Shown here piece by piece: positions 12,670 to 23,905 of a DNA stretch of 64,000 nt. Position numbers and translations under genes: made by a program. How positions within the stretch are numbered: the stretch's first letter is position 1; each line of letters starts with the position of its first letter. The stretch comes from Spongilla lacustris (lineage: Eukaryota; Porifera; Demospongiae; Spongillida; Spongillidae): NCBI GenBank assembly GCA_949361645.1, contig OX442425.1:5691922-5755921 (forward strand). The letters are read 5' to 3'. The notes under the pieces are model-generated. The model was not told the DNA's origin and made no database searches. It saw only the letters and a list, made by a program, of their open reading frames with translations.

Positions 12670-12838
12670 AAACGGGTTTACGCAAGCGGTAAACACGATG
12701 TAAACATGAGGTAAAGCTCAGGTTTACACATGTTTACTTATGTTTACAACGAAGCAAACCTGATGTTTACGCAATAGTGCAAATTTAAGGTGGTAAAGTC
12801 TGGGTTTAGCCGGTTTACGCGTGTTTACGCATCGCAAA
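12670..12838. repeat. Cluster of GTTTAC / GTAAAC words on both strands
   Basis: About ten GTTTAC, GTAAAC or near copies in 170 bp, in both orientations, for example TTTACGCAAGCGGTAAACAC. The core matches the forkhead-type GTAAACA consensus, but the arrangement may equally be a decayed palindromic repeat. It is intergenic, about 0.7 kb upstream of the exon at 13495. Confidence 0.4.
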
Positions 12839-13494
12839 TATGATTAATGTTATATACATTTGGTATAGCTTTACACTTCCTCGTAAAAGTCAGATCCACA
12901 TGTATATTTAACATTGTTGAGTGTGACAGCTTTTGTTTTTAGATCTACAGCTTACTAGCTACTCTTAATTTTAATTCATAACTTCTATAGTCCTTCCGGT
13001 GCATTGGGATGGGTGCGGTAGATATAAAACACCATACAGGGGGGAAATGTATCACTTTCGTGTATGAGTTGGGTTATAAACTATTCACTTGTTGTTAGTT
13101 CATGTAGCGAAAATTAAGAACACTTTCTGCGTGCCGGTATGATTATTAACCTACATGTACATGTATATGTTACGCGCAAAGCATTGTCCTGTGCAAACCC
13201 TGGATCCATAGTTTGTACTACAACCCATATGGATTGGCCGCGAAATCCTGGGATTGCTTGTACATGTACGCAAAGCATAAATCTGGACAATCCTGGGATT
13301 GCTCGTGCATGCATGCGCAAAGCATAGATCTGCATGTAATATACATGTATATGTACATTTATTTGCGATGGGTAACGAATGATATAAGTACATAATCAAT
13401 AACATGCGTTTGCAGTAAAAAGAAAAAGCCCTATAGTAGGTGTACAAATACAATTTGATTCGATTTGATTTGATTTGATTGATTTTTTCTCTAG

Positions 13495-13997
13495 TGATGA
13501 GAGTGAACTGCACCATGCATGGTTAAGAACTCTTGAAAATGAGGTAAGTTTCATCATGTCTTGATGAGCAGTCCTTCGTGTCTCCTTAGCTTACTGTTGC
13601 TTGGCGAGCCACCCTCCTGAGAAATCACCTTTTCCTCACCATCATATCACCAGTTCCAGCAGAAATACATGGAGACAAATTGTTACACTAAGATTTTTAG
13701 GCCAAGCAAACTTGATTATTAGTTTCTCGTCCCCGCCCGCATACTTTTTTGGAGCCCTGCACTTCATTATTTTATTATTCATGCAATCGTCACGTGACGA
13801 TATAGAGGGCGTACGTATGCCACTTAGTTACTAGTATTAGATTCAGCGGCGGTGGAACCAGGGAGAGTAGGGGGTAGAATCGGCCGAACGCGGACAGCAC
13901 CCCCTCCCTCCCTCCCTCCCCCCACTGGTTGAATCGGCCGAGCGCGGACAGCACCCTGCCTCCGCCCCCTATCATTATGTATTCATAGTTTTACCCT

Positions 13998-14032
<35 letters not shown>

Positions 14033-17000
14033 CTATAAAACACCTTCCGCCGTCCCTGAGATTGTAGGGCTAACAAATAACCGCAACGGGGCATAATACA
14101 AGCCTGCAATCCGCCAGAAATGTGGCATCGAGTACTTCGCCTGGTCCCCAGTCCATTGCTTATCGATACATGTAACGAAGTAGGTCAGAACTGTCACATG
14201 CATTGTCGTGCAATCATTGCTACTGAGAAAAGGTACATATTGGCCTTACGAAGAATTCGTTAAGCATTGTGGATGAGCAGCTCAACGTTGACGATGTTTG
14301 CGCAATATTTGGTCCTTGGGACGACGCTCAATTCAATCAGCCTCGATCAGCTCAAACAATAATGAAAATGAATAATTACCGCCCGCCCGCGTCGAGAAAC
14401 TAATAATCAACTTTGCATGGCCTAATATGGGCCTTGCATGTATAAATTGCTTACTTCCATTGAATTTCATGTCCATGTAGCCAAATCAGTCCAAGACTAA
14501 TTTCCAATGATTAAAATGACAAACTATCATTTTATTCTAGCTATGTCCGTGAAGGTGTTCGCAGGGTTGCCGCGATATATCGCGGTTAAATTGATGGTAA
14601 TTAATAACCTTCACCGCGGTTAAAGTATGCAATATTTTACGGAGTACGAATGCGGTGATCACATTGAATACAGAGAGCAATAATTAAGTCTCCGGATAAA
14701 CCTGCAACGGATAATTTACCTTGCTTGCAGTTAACCTAAAAGCATAGAGTTCTGATCGAGAAATATGTGATTACTTAGGCGCGAAGGCTATACGTGATCT
14801 TTTCTTTGATGTTATTAATATAATTTTGCAGCAGTAAATGCACATTCTTAAGGAGCGGTTGAATCAGGAATGGCTAAATAATTTTTAGCCATAAAGTATT
14901 TCACGCATAAGTGGGTCAGCTGTTCCCAAGTCTGCTTCGTCTTCTTTTATATACTTAAAAAAAAAAAAAACCATACACATAGAATAAGTTAAAATCATCA
15001 CCGACTTGTACTTGTAGCAGAAGTTATCCTTTGTATCCTCCTGGAATTTTTTTTTTTTGCACAACTCATTTGCCTCTATTTAGCACCTGAAGCTAGGAGG
15101 GTGCTGTTAACTTTGCTAGGACTGGATGGATATATATGATGATGTCCATGGTAAAACTTTTATTAAGGTATTCACATGCATACCATACAAAATCCACTCG
15201 CGCGGTGACTTGCTGCAAATCACCCTAGGTTAATAGCAAAGAATTGCTACAGTGTACATTTACGTGATCACTAGCTTGGTTAGGGGTCAAAAGTTGGCTT
15301 TTTATTCGTGCTGAATGCGTGAGAATACATAAATTTTAACCGCGATATTTAACCGCGGTTACACGCTGTAACCATGATATATCGCGGTTACGACGGTTAA
15401 ATAAAAATATCGCGGCATCGTGACGAAGCCTAAACATTTCAAAGCTCTTTTGGTAGGGTCGCGGTTCTCGTCTCTTACAGCCCTTTCATTTCTTTTCTGC
15501 CAACTGGACTTGTGCTTGTACGTTTTAGAAAATGAATTTAACTATAGGTAAAATTATACACGGTACATGAATTTACATTCTACCCCTTTAGAAGGTACTG
15601 CAGCAGATATTATGCAAACCAAATTGTACCATTCAATTAAAAAGGCATTTCACAGGTCAAAAAAACCAACAAAAATCATTTCTCCAGTAATATATAGTCA
15701 GTAAGCAGCTGCATTGGTTATAAGGTAATTATCTAATGCTAATGTATTGTTGACCTTACATCTAAAAATTAAATTTTGCGTATGACCAGAGGCTATAGCA
15801 CCTAATTGCAGTACATATGAAGTTACTGGCATAGCCGGTGTGCACACTGATATGGAGTTCATTGTTGTGTGTCCCATCAACGTTACAATAATGTTGTAAT
15901 AGAAAAATGTATATTTGGAATAGACCTTTGAAACAAGAAACCTACCTAACACAGTTTTAGTTGTTTGTATAGAGTAACATAGCTTATAACTGATAACATG
16001 CCGCCTAAAAAAGGAAAACATTTGGAAGACTATTATTATTAGTTGGGTTAATTTTTAACACCGGTTCCGTGAGAATCGAATGTTTTTTTGGGGCTATTTT
16101 GTCGAACTCAAGTTTTAGAAAATTAGTCGGACGACCTTTTTTAGCCACAAAAGCATTTGAACATAGTAGTACAACTCTCTGCATGAGGGTTTGCACTATT
16201 TCTAGCGTCCTATGTACTTCTCGTTGTAACCTGCATTTGTTTTTAGTCAAACGGTTGGACGCTTCACAGATAAGAGTAAATTTTTTTCTGAAGCCTTTTC
16301 TGCATCGAAAACAGTCCAAATATACTTACCTTTGTAAGATGCGTCGGTTTTGTACACATTTAGACCGTCTAACTGTATGCGAGCGTTGAAACGAGCACTT
16401 TTTGTTATGTCGATCTTTGTGGCCGCGTTCCCAGACCAATGTATTATTCCGCGAGTGTGCTGCGTAGTGTCGAACTTGGCTGATATATAAGTCTACGCGT
16501 GCGCTATCTTCCATTTGCATACAGTCATATATAGTAGCGTTCATACTACACATCAGAATATTTATATGTCATCACTGCTGCTAAACAGAAGCTGCTTGCA
16601 TGTGCTCTGTCTGTTACTCGCTCTGGCTTATTTCCCGTCTTTTTGATGTAGTGGTGGCTGCAGAGATATACCTCCAGTTCCACTTGGAGATAGATATATC
16701 CTTATCCATATCCAAATGCTCAAAGCTTATCCTTGCCTTCTTTTGCCTTCCAGAGCTCCCTTCATCCCTTTGATGCTTTAGCCTCATGCAGATATCCTGC
16801 ATGCCAATGCTTTGATACACAGAACTTTAATCTAGTAGCTTTCTGCAACTGCAGCTCAGTCAGGTAAACATATGGCTTGCTGTCAAATGACTCTGAATAC
16901 TACTGGCAAAACAGCAAGCCATGGCCATGTGATTGGCTAGCCATGTGTAGTCATATGACAGCAAGCCACAGTCATGTGCAGTCATATGACAGCAAGCTGC

Positions 17001-20000
17001 AGCCATGTGGTGTCATATGACAGCAAGCTACAGCCATGTGCAGTCACATGACAGCAAGCTACAGCCATGTGCAGTCATATGACAGCAAGCTACAGCCATG
17101 TGTAGTCATATGACAGCAAGCCACAGCCATGTGGTGTCATATGACAGCAAGCTACAGCCATGTGGTGTCATATGACAGCAAGCTACAGCCATGTGCAGTC
17201 ACATGACAGCAAGCCACAGCCATGTGCAGTTATATGACAGCAAGCTACAACCATGTGCAGTCATATGACAGCAAGCTACAGCCATGTGGTGTCATATGAC
17301 AGCAAGCTACAGCCATGTGCAGTCACATGACAGCAAGCCACAACCATGTGCAATCATATGACAGCAAGCTACAGCCATGTGTAGTCACATGACAGCAAGC
17401 TACAGGCATGTGCATGCAGTCATATGAAAGCAAGCTACAGTCATCTGCAGTCAGTCATATGACAGCAAGCTACATCCACGTGCAGTCATATGACAGCAAG
17501 CCACAGCCATGTCTGACCTTCAAAATGTGTGCCTGAGTTTCCATCACTGGTGTCTATCTGGGTTATGCCCGAGCTACACATTCAGGATTTTACCGATCTG
17601 GTGATGGTTCAGAATTAGATAAAGCTATTTAATATTGTCTTGCTTGGTTGACCACACTTACGTGGATGCCGCTTGCAGCACTTTATGCAGTCTGTTCCTG
17701 CATGGCACTTGTTGCACGCTGGCTTCTGAGAAAAATGTTAACTTACATGCGCATGCGTAAAATAATAGGTGTAAGTCTGGGAACGAGTTTATGTACCTTA
17801 CAGAGAAGTTTGTACGTAAACTATGCTAGCTATGAACATGCTATTCACTAGGCCTCTATTTGGTATCTAGAAGAATCCAAAAATGCCATCATATTTTGTT
17901 GAAAAGCGATAGAAAAAAAGTGTACCGATCAGCTCTCGAACATCAAAAAACGGGAAAGTGCGTAAGTCTCACCCGATACAAGTATGTTGTTATATATGCC
18001 ACAAAGCTAAAATTTATACCAAATGACTCATCGAGAGTTGGCCTATCAGAAAATATGCTTTATAAAGCATACAGACCTTTTCCGACTAATTTTCCAAAAT
18101 GTCGGTTCGACAAAAAATACACTCGATTCTCACGGAAGCGGTGTTAAAAAAAGTACGGTACCATTTTCACGACGTTTCATACATATTTACGCAATTTTTG
18201 TAACTCACTAGATACAGAAGGAATGTTTCTCAATCATCGAGGAACAATTCCTTCAGTATCTAGTGAGTTACTTTTCTGTCGGTTCAGTGAGGAATGAATT
18301 AGACTGAAAATAAGCTCGTATATGAATTTAGCTAAGTGTGTCGAGCCAATGGTTCGATGAAGTGACGTGGTTGGGTTGAGGTATGCAATCTAAATGCTGT
18401 TGATTGGTGTTGAAGATGTGCATGCATAGCTCTACCATGTGCAAAGCTGTTGAGTGGTGTGGGAGATGCGTGCACATATTGGGCCACGTGGTATATAGTG
18501 TGTCTGGCGTTTGGAGTTAGTCAATCTAGGCATCTGTGCGTGTACCCCCCCCCCCCCCCCCCAACACCCTATTTTCTTGGTGCAGGTATACAGAGACAAG
18601 AAGCATATGGATCCAAATATCATAAAAGCAGACGAAGAACTGCAAGCAATGCGGTGTTACTACATGGTTTTTTCCTCAAACAGTGAGGTGTTTTCTCCTG
18701 AGGTGGTGTGGGCCCGCTACTGTGGTGTATGGAATCTTTAATCAAAATCTGCTCCTTAACAATCTACCTATAGCTTATATATTATGAATCACGCATGCGC
18801 ACACTTTATCACTTTATTGTAGATAGTCAATAGATTACACTCCCTCCGCTTTAAGCTTCATGTATATCCATATTCATCTCTGAACAGGGCGGACTGGGGG
18901 AATGCGTATCCATGTTGAGATTCGAGGTGCTATTGGAGGTGTAACTATTCGATCATTTCTTTCAGGACTACTCTGCTGATCATCCTGTGTTGCGTTTTGA
19001 AGTTCCTCCGCCGGTTTCTCCACATTGTTCCTTTCTTCATAGGGGCAACGTTCCTCTTCTTCTTCTAACGCACTAGCTTCCCTTTTTCTTAAGTGATCCA
19101 CATGTCGACGCCATAATTGCATGGTCTTGAACTTTTACCGTGTAAGACACGATGCTACGCCTTTGTATGATCACCCCCGGAAGCCAACTTTGCTGATTCC
19201 GTTGACCTTTTACCCATACCGCATCCCCCACGTTAAATTCACGTTCCTTTGTTCCTTTATCATGTGCTCGTTTCTGCCTGGCTTGAGAATCACTTACTTT
19301 GGCCTCTGGATTGCTGCCACCCTGATCATCATCATTTTTACCGCTTTGGTGCTTTAGCAAATGCAGTCTTCCTCTCAGTCGTCGTCCAATCAACAATTCA
19401 GCTGGTGACATCCCTGTTGTTGAATGAGGTGTATTCCTATACGAAAACACCTATCGTTGCACTTTTCGGATCGGGTCCTATTCTTTGTCTTGGTCCATGG
19501 CTCTAAAGGTATTTTTGAATGATTTCATGAAGTGTTCTGCTTCACCATTTGAGCTAGGATGGTAAGGTGCCACTCTAGCATGCCTTATACCATTTGATTT
19601 GCAGAATGTCTTGAATTGTTCACTTATAAACTGAGGTCCGTCACTAACACTTCTGGAAGACCAAAACGCGCAAAGATGCTCATCAGCGCCGTGATGGTCA
19701 TACCACTCGTAGCTTAATTCCTTCAAATAAATAACCTCGGGCCATTTAGAGCTTGCATCAACAACTATGAGCCACATCTTCCCAAAGAACGGGCCAGCAA
19801 AATCAATATGCAGGCGCTGCCATGGCCTCGACGGGTACTCCCACGGATGTAATGGTGCTAGTTGCACATCCATTTGCTTGATTTCTCTGTCGATTCCTGG
19901 CCACCACACATATAGTCGAGCTAACGATTTCATCCTAACTATCCCCGGATGACTCTGATGCAACTCCTTAAGGACAAATCCTCTCATTTGGGGAGGTATT

Positions 20001-23000
20001 ACAACCCTGATTCCCCACATCAAGCAGTTTCCTTCGATAGATAGCTCCTCTCTTCGACTTAAAAATATGGTCTCAATTGATCGTCTCGCTTTGTTTCCTT
20101 GTCTTTCCACCCTTTTCTGGTAAATTCCAACACCTCCCTCAGTAATGCATCAGACATCGTCCCCCTCTCAACATCTTCTACTGATAGTGGATAGCCTGCC
20201 AACTGCGGTTCCTGGAAGGCTAAGATACGCTCGTCATCCATTTTTTCGTCCTCGGCTTCAGGTTGTTTCAGACCAGCCGACGGATATCTTGATAGCCCGT
20301 CAGCATTTCCATGTTGCAATGTTGACTTGTGTACTATATCATACTGATATCCTGCTAGGTATATCGCTCACCTTTGTAAACGTCCCGCAATCACAGAAGA
20401 TATACCTGTTTTTGGTCCGAAGATTTTCACTAGTGGCTGATGATCGGTGATCAACATAAATTTGCGACCGAAAAGGTATTGATGGAACTTCTTCAGCCCA
20501 AAAATAATGCTGAGGGCCTTCTTTTCGATCTGCGAATAATTTTGTTCAGCCTTAGACAGGGTACGTGATGCAAATCTTATTGGCCACTCTGACCCGTCTT
20601 TGAAGTGGTGAGATAATACAGCTCCCAATCCTTGCACCGAAGCATCGCAAGCAAGACTGATTTGTTCTGAAGGATCGTAATGACACAGCACCCCCACCGA
20701 TGATAATTCTTGTTTTAGTTTGTTGAAGCTGTCCTCACATGCTTTAGTCCATCTCCAAATAGTGGCCTTCCGTAGCAACTCATTCAATGGTGCACATATA
20801 TTCGTGAGCCCTGCAATAAACTTCCCATAATAGTTAACAATCCCCAGGAATGATTGCAGCTCTGTAATGTTTCTTGGAGTGGAAACCATTTTTATCACTT
20901 CTACTTTCTTTGCACTAGTATGTATCTCCTAACTTGAAATCACGTGGCCCAGATATTCTACTGTCTCCTGTAAGAACTTGCACTTGGCCAAGCGCAACCG
21001 CAATCCAAAAGCCTTCATCCTGTCAAAAACATGTTCCAAATTTTTTATATGCTCCTCCATGTTTAACCCTGTCACCAATACGTCATCCTGGTAATACACA
21101 ACCCCCGAAAGCCCTTGCAGAATGGTATCCATCGCTCTCTGGAATATTGCCGAAGTCAAACTCACACCAAAAGGAAGTCGCTTATACCGGAATAAACCTT
21201 TATGTGTGTTCACCACCATATATTGTAGCGACTCTTCGTCAAGCTCGATTTGCAAAAATGCTTCTGCCATATCTAACGTGGTGAATTTCTGACCTCCTTG
21301 CAACTTTGCATATAAATCTTCAATCCTTGGAGGGGGATACTGTTCTATGTCCAAGCACTGGTTAACCGTCACTTTAAAATCTCCACATATTCTGACATCC
21401 CTGCTGCTCTTGATCCCAGGAACTATAGGAGCTGCCCATTCGGAGTGCGTAATGGGTTCTATTACACCAATAGAAGTCAATCGCTCCAGCTCCAATTCTA
21501 TTCGTTCTTTTAGGGCATACGGTACTGGTCTTGGTTTGAAAAACTTCGCCTTTGCGTCTTCCCTGACTCTTACCTTGGCCTTGATATCTTTCATTTTCCC
21601 TAACTCCTGTTTGAAAATGATCTCACTTCTTTTCAACAATGCTTCCAATGCAGGTGGATTTCCTATGGTGCCAGTCTGCGACCTTTGCCCTTGCGGACAA
21701 GAAGCAACAATGGCATGCATTGTACATGTACGCTCATGTATATATGTACATTTCAATATGTCCCAGGCTAGTTCGACATGAACAAGCCAATTTCTTCCAA
21801 ATAAGGGAGTCCCTTCTTCCTCCATGCACCACCACCAATGGTAGTTGCTTGAGCTGTGAGTGAGTCTTCACTTGAACAGTAGCCTCTCCGAGCACATGAA
21901 GCTTTTGCCCGGAATAGGTTCGCAAAACTAACTTCCTTTGGTTCAAAGGAGGAGCTCCTAGTTTGTCTTGCCACGTCCTCTTGTTCACCAGACTGATACT
22001 GGCTCCAGTATCAAGTTCCATCTTTAGTGGTATTCCGTTCAGCTCCACTTCATCTCCTTTGACTTCCCCATCGTAGTCCAGGTAGTACTTTTTCCTGGAG
22101 TCCACAGCCGTCTCTTCTACTTGATGTGTCACGTGTTGTTTAGTGACAGTCCGAAATTTGCCATCAGTCTTAGCCGACCTGCAGGCTCGTGCCGTCTTCT
22201 TGCACCCGTAACATTGGGCATCTCTATGCGGACAGTCCCCTGGCAAATGCCCCTTTCTAGCACATTTAGAACACTGCCTACTAGACTTCTCAATTGCGCA
22301 GACGGCGGCTTTCTCCAAACCCTGCTGCAAGTTCTCCTGCTGGTCTTCCTTGAAGTTCTTGGCTCCCCTTTCAGCTGTATCCATGCATGGCTTGTGACAA
22401 CTCCAGAGATCGCTCGACCGTCAAATCTGCTTCGGACAAAAGGCGCTTTTGTATGTTCACGGCACTTAACCCGCAAACAAATTGATCCCTTAAAGCCGGC
22501 TTCATTTAAGAATGTCCCAAACTGACACGTTTTTGCTAACCTCCGAAGTTCTGCCATGTAGCGTGCCACGTCTTCCCCCGGTTGCTGATATCGATGGTGA
22601 AAGATAAAACGTTCGGCTATGACCAGTCTGGCAGGTCTGTAGTGCTTCTTTAGCACGTCCTTTAGTTCCTTCAAGGTTTTCGCAGCGGGAGCGACAGGGG
22701 CCACGAGGTCCCTCAAAACTTGGTAGGCAGAGGACCCTACCATCGTTAGAAAATGGGCAACCTTTCGCTCTTCTTTGACGTCCTTCACTAAGAAGTACTG
22801 CTCCAGGCGCTCCAGATACGAGTCCACATCTTCTGTTTCTGGGTCGAAAGGTTCGAGACCCCTTTGGGCCGACATCCCACCCTCGTCGCCAATTGTGGTG
22901 TATGGAATCTTTAATCAAAATCTGCTCTTTAACAATCTACCTATATAGCTTATACATGTATATTATGTATCACGCATGCGCACACTTTATTGTAGATAAG

Positions 23001-23028
23001 ATAGTCAATACATTACAACTACCTCTAA
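13495..23028 (+). CDS. Unidentified gene, last two exons, split by a retrotransposon
   Basis: Exon 13495-13543 is bounded by CTCTAG and GTAAGT and encodes DESELHHAWLRTLENE after completing a codon. The next exon starts at 18586 after a pyrimidine-rich tract and TTGGTGCAG, begins VYRDKKHMDPN and ends VFSPEVVWARY at 18720. Both junctions are phase 0. The Ty3/gypsy element (18721-23017) begins at exactly that point. Beyond it, after a 5-bp target duplication, the sequence continues CTC TAA, so the uninterrupted gene would end ARY-L-stop. With the insertion the frame reads six LTR-encoded residues (CGVWNL) and stops at 18739-18741. The predicted tail is charged and I do not recognise the family. 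Earlier exons were not found. Confidence 0.6.
13697..14425. mobile_element. MITE with about 33-bp TIRs
   Basis: TTAGGCCAAGCAAACTTGAT at 13697 and the complement of TTAGGCCATGCAAAGTTGAT ending at 14425 continue inward through TATTAGTTTCTCG and then C/G-rich CCCGCCCGC. The interior contains CCCTCCCT repeats and a 32-bp poly(dC) run at 13999-14030. No ORF of interest. The target duplication is unclear. Confidence 0.75.
14562..15422. mobile_element. hAT-like non-autonomous element (copy A)
   Basis: The left end CAGGGTTGCCGCGATATATC and the right end (complement CACGATGCCGCGATATTTT) form short TIRs of the CAGGGTTGCC type common in hAT elements, followed by further ATATCGCGGTTA palindromic blocks. 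The interior at 14850-14960 and 15090-15260 shares sequence with copy B at about 37240-37935, including a degraded hAT C-terminal coding remnant. An 8-bp target duplication is not evident. Confidence 0.65.
15423..16051. other. Intron sequence; nothing recognised
   Basis: A/T-rich DNA within the intron between exons 13495-13543 and 18586. Open frames on the minus strand here have no recognisable domain. Confidence 0.4.
16052..18150. mobile_element. TIR element enclosing a 31-bp minisatellite
   Basis: The left end TTTTTAACACCGGTTCCGTG and the right end (complement TTTTTAACACCGCTTCCGTG) are inverted copies. They continue through AGAATCGA, TTTTTTG, TGTCGAAC and GAAAATTAGTCGGA, about 80 bp in all. 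The interior has no recognisable transposase and contains the tandem array at 16900-17510. It lies in the intron of the gene at 13495-23028. Confidence 0.7.
16900..17512. repeat. 31-bp minisatellite, about 20 copies
   Basis: The unit is approximately CATATGACAGCAAGC followed by TACAGCCATGTGCAGT. Copies differ by a few substitutions (CATGTGGTG, CATGTGTAG, CCACAGCC variants). The array sits near the centre of the TIR element at 16052-18150. Confidence 0.95.
18200..18271. repeat. 72-bp hairpin
   Basis: The arms GTAACTCACTAGATAC and GTATCTAGTGAGTTAC are perfect complements. An inner pair AAGGAAT/ATTCCTT follows, and the loop is about 20 bp. It lies just outside the right end of the 16052-18150 element and could be a tiny foldback MITE. 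Confidence 0.85.
18721..18839 (-). repeat. 3' LTR of the Ty3/gypsy element
   Basis: 119 bp. On the + strand it begins TGTGGTGTATGGAATC and ends AGTCAATAGATTACA. It matches the 5' LTR apart from short indels, including a CTTTATCA segment missing from the other copy. Confidence 0.92.
18840..18855 (-). other. Polypurine tract
   Basis: Read on the minus strand, AAAGCGGAGGGAG directly precedes the 3' LTR TG, the expected position for plus-strand DNA priming. Confidence 0.8.
18874..20319 (-). pseudogene. Integrase region of the Ty3/gypsy pol, degraded
   Basis: Several overlapping minus-strand frames cover the end of RNase H (NADGLSRYP), the zinc-binding region and the integrase core. The two histidines (HQSHPGI) are visible, but the paired cysteines are absent because the sequence jumps from IKQM to APLHPWEYPSRPW, an internal deletion. 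The core shows the first Asp in HIDFAGPF, the second in SDGPQF and the Glu in NGEAEHF. The stretch between the two Asp is read in another frame, indicating paired indels. A GPY/F-like patch (WLPGVII) follows, with one more frameshift near 19115. The original enzyme would insert the cDNA into the host chromosome; this copy is inactive. Confidence 0.85.
20368..21825 (-). pseudogene. Reverse transcriptase and RNase H of the Ty3/gypsy pol
   Basis: The frame 21825-20932 encodes the RT: VPYALKERIE, EWAAPIVPGI, RICGDFKVTVNQ, FTTLDMAEAFLQIEL, LPFGVSLTSAIFQ and the catalytic YQDD in VVYYQDDVLV. A single in-frame TAG at 20929-20931, just after LGHVIS, breaks it. The same frame continues into the RNase H domain with LACDASVQGLGAVLSHH, FASRTLSKAEQNYSQIEKKA and ITDHQPL. 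Apart from that stop this is the best preserved part of the element. No host function is implied. Confidence 0.92.
21826..22875 (-). pseudogene. gag and protease of the Ty3/gypsy element
   Basis: Gag starts MSAQRGLEPFDPETEDVDSY just inside the primer-binding site and matches gypsy gag up to FGTFLNEA. Two 4-nt insertions follow: one makes GCCGGC near 22496-22503, the other duplicates CATG near 22382-22388. Each shifts the frame. Downstream come a CCHC zinc knuckle (CSKCARKGHLPGDC), a second degenerate one (CYGCKK), then the aspartic protease with MELDTGASISLV. The protease end is frame-shifted near 21825 into the pol frame. Role in the intact element: capsid, RNA packaging and polyprotein cleavage. 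Confidence 0.88.
22876..22891 (-). other. Primer-binding site
   Basis: TGGCGACGAGGGTGGG on the minus strand, two bases inside the 5' LTR end. A near-identical GGTGACGAGGGTGC sits in the same position at 42472, linking the two elements. Confidence 0.8.
22894..23017 (-). repeat. 5' LTR of the Ty3/gypsy element
   Basis: 124 bp. On the + strand it starts TGTGGTGTATGGAATC and ends AGTCAATACATTACA. The ACTAC target duplication and then CTC TAA of the interrupted host exon follow. Confidence 0.92.
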
Positions 23029-23905
23029 ATAAAGTAGGCTCATATCAAATTAGCTATAGGTAGTTGGTCCCTGCTCTGTAGGAGGAATGTGCATGCATGT
23101 CGTAGGTTGTAATCTAGTGTGTGGAGTTGGTATGACGCAACCAAATATGGTGAAGAGTCATGGGGGAGGGTCGTCGTGAAAATGGTTATGATTGAGGATC
23201 TATAAGTTACATGTAGATACATTTAATAAACTCTCAAGGTAGGAGTGATATTCATCACAATCGAATGTAATGCGGTAGTTAGTAAACGCGGCATGCATTG
23301 CTGTGAGTGAATTGTTGCGCGGGCAGAATTCAAAAACCTTTCTTCCTGTCTTACTAATTAACAGACCATGACTCTATCCACGCAAGTACAGACTGGATTT
23401 GTTTGTTGAACTTGCAAAACTTGTGGACGGACCACGCCCCTTGCCTAATGTCTTGTAACTTACTGCTGAAAATGAGTAGAGTAGAAGCTTTGGCTTGTTT
23501 GAAAAAGGAATTTATTCACCCTCCTATAGTTGTGTAATCAACTTAATGCAATTTTGATTTAGTAATACTCAAGGTGGTGGGAAAGTAAAACATGACCCCG
23601 AAACAGTGTACCCGATAGGAGTCATTTATAAGAGACCATTCCAAAAAATAAATAAATTTTACAAATGGGTGAGCTTTCAATAAAAAAAAACGGTAGGAGG
23701 GAATATTCAATGTTTCGTTGCGTTTCCCGTGCATGGATGCAGTGCTAAACGACGTTTCTTCCCATCCCTCCCCCCCCCATTTTATTACAAAGGTATACCA
23801 GAATTCGCTCACGCTCATGATAATGACGCACCACTGATATCATATCAATTTGTACATCAGTCCCACAAGTACAGTGCACGGAGAAGAATAAAACTGTGCA
23901 GCTGA
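23029..23905. other. No gene seen
   Basis: Likely the 3' flank of the gene split by the retrotransposon and of the convergent calmodulin-like gene. An open minus-strand frame at about 23543-23818 has no recognisable features. Confidence 0.4.

Larger units (their letters stand above)
18721..23017 (-). mobile_element. Ty3/gypsy LTR retrotransposon, full-length but decayed
   Basis: Bounded by two short LTRs (18721-18839, 119 bp; 22894-23017, 124 bp), each TG..CA when read on the minus strand, that differ by several substitutions and small indels. The flanks GCTAC (18716-18720) and ACTAC (23018-23022) are a 5-bp target duplication with one mismatch. On the minus strand the order is LTR, PBS, gag, protease, RT, RNase H, integrase, polypurine tract, LTR, which is the Ty3/gypsy gene order. 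Each coding domain has a stop, frameshift or deletion, so the copy cannot be autonomous. It sits antisense inside the last exon of a host gene. Confidence 0.93.

Noticed and set aside
16005..16389. Overlapping 104-106-residue frames on both strands
   Set aside because: They cover the left TIR of the same element; open by chance in A/T-rich sequence.
17860..18147. 95-residue plus-strand frame
   Set aside because: Lies across the right TIR of the 16052-18150 element with no recognisable domain.
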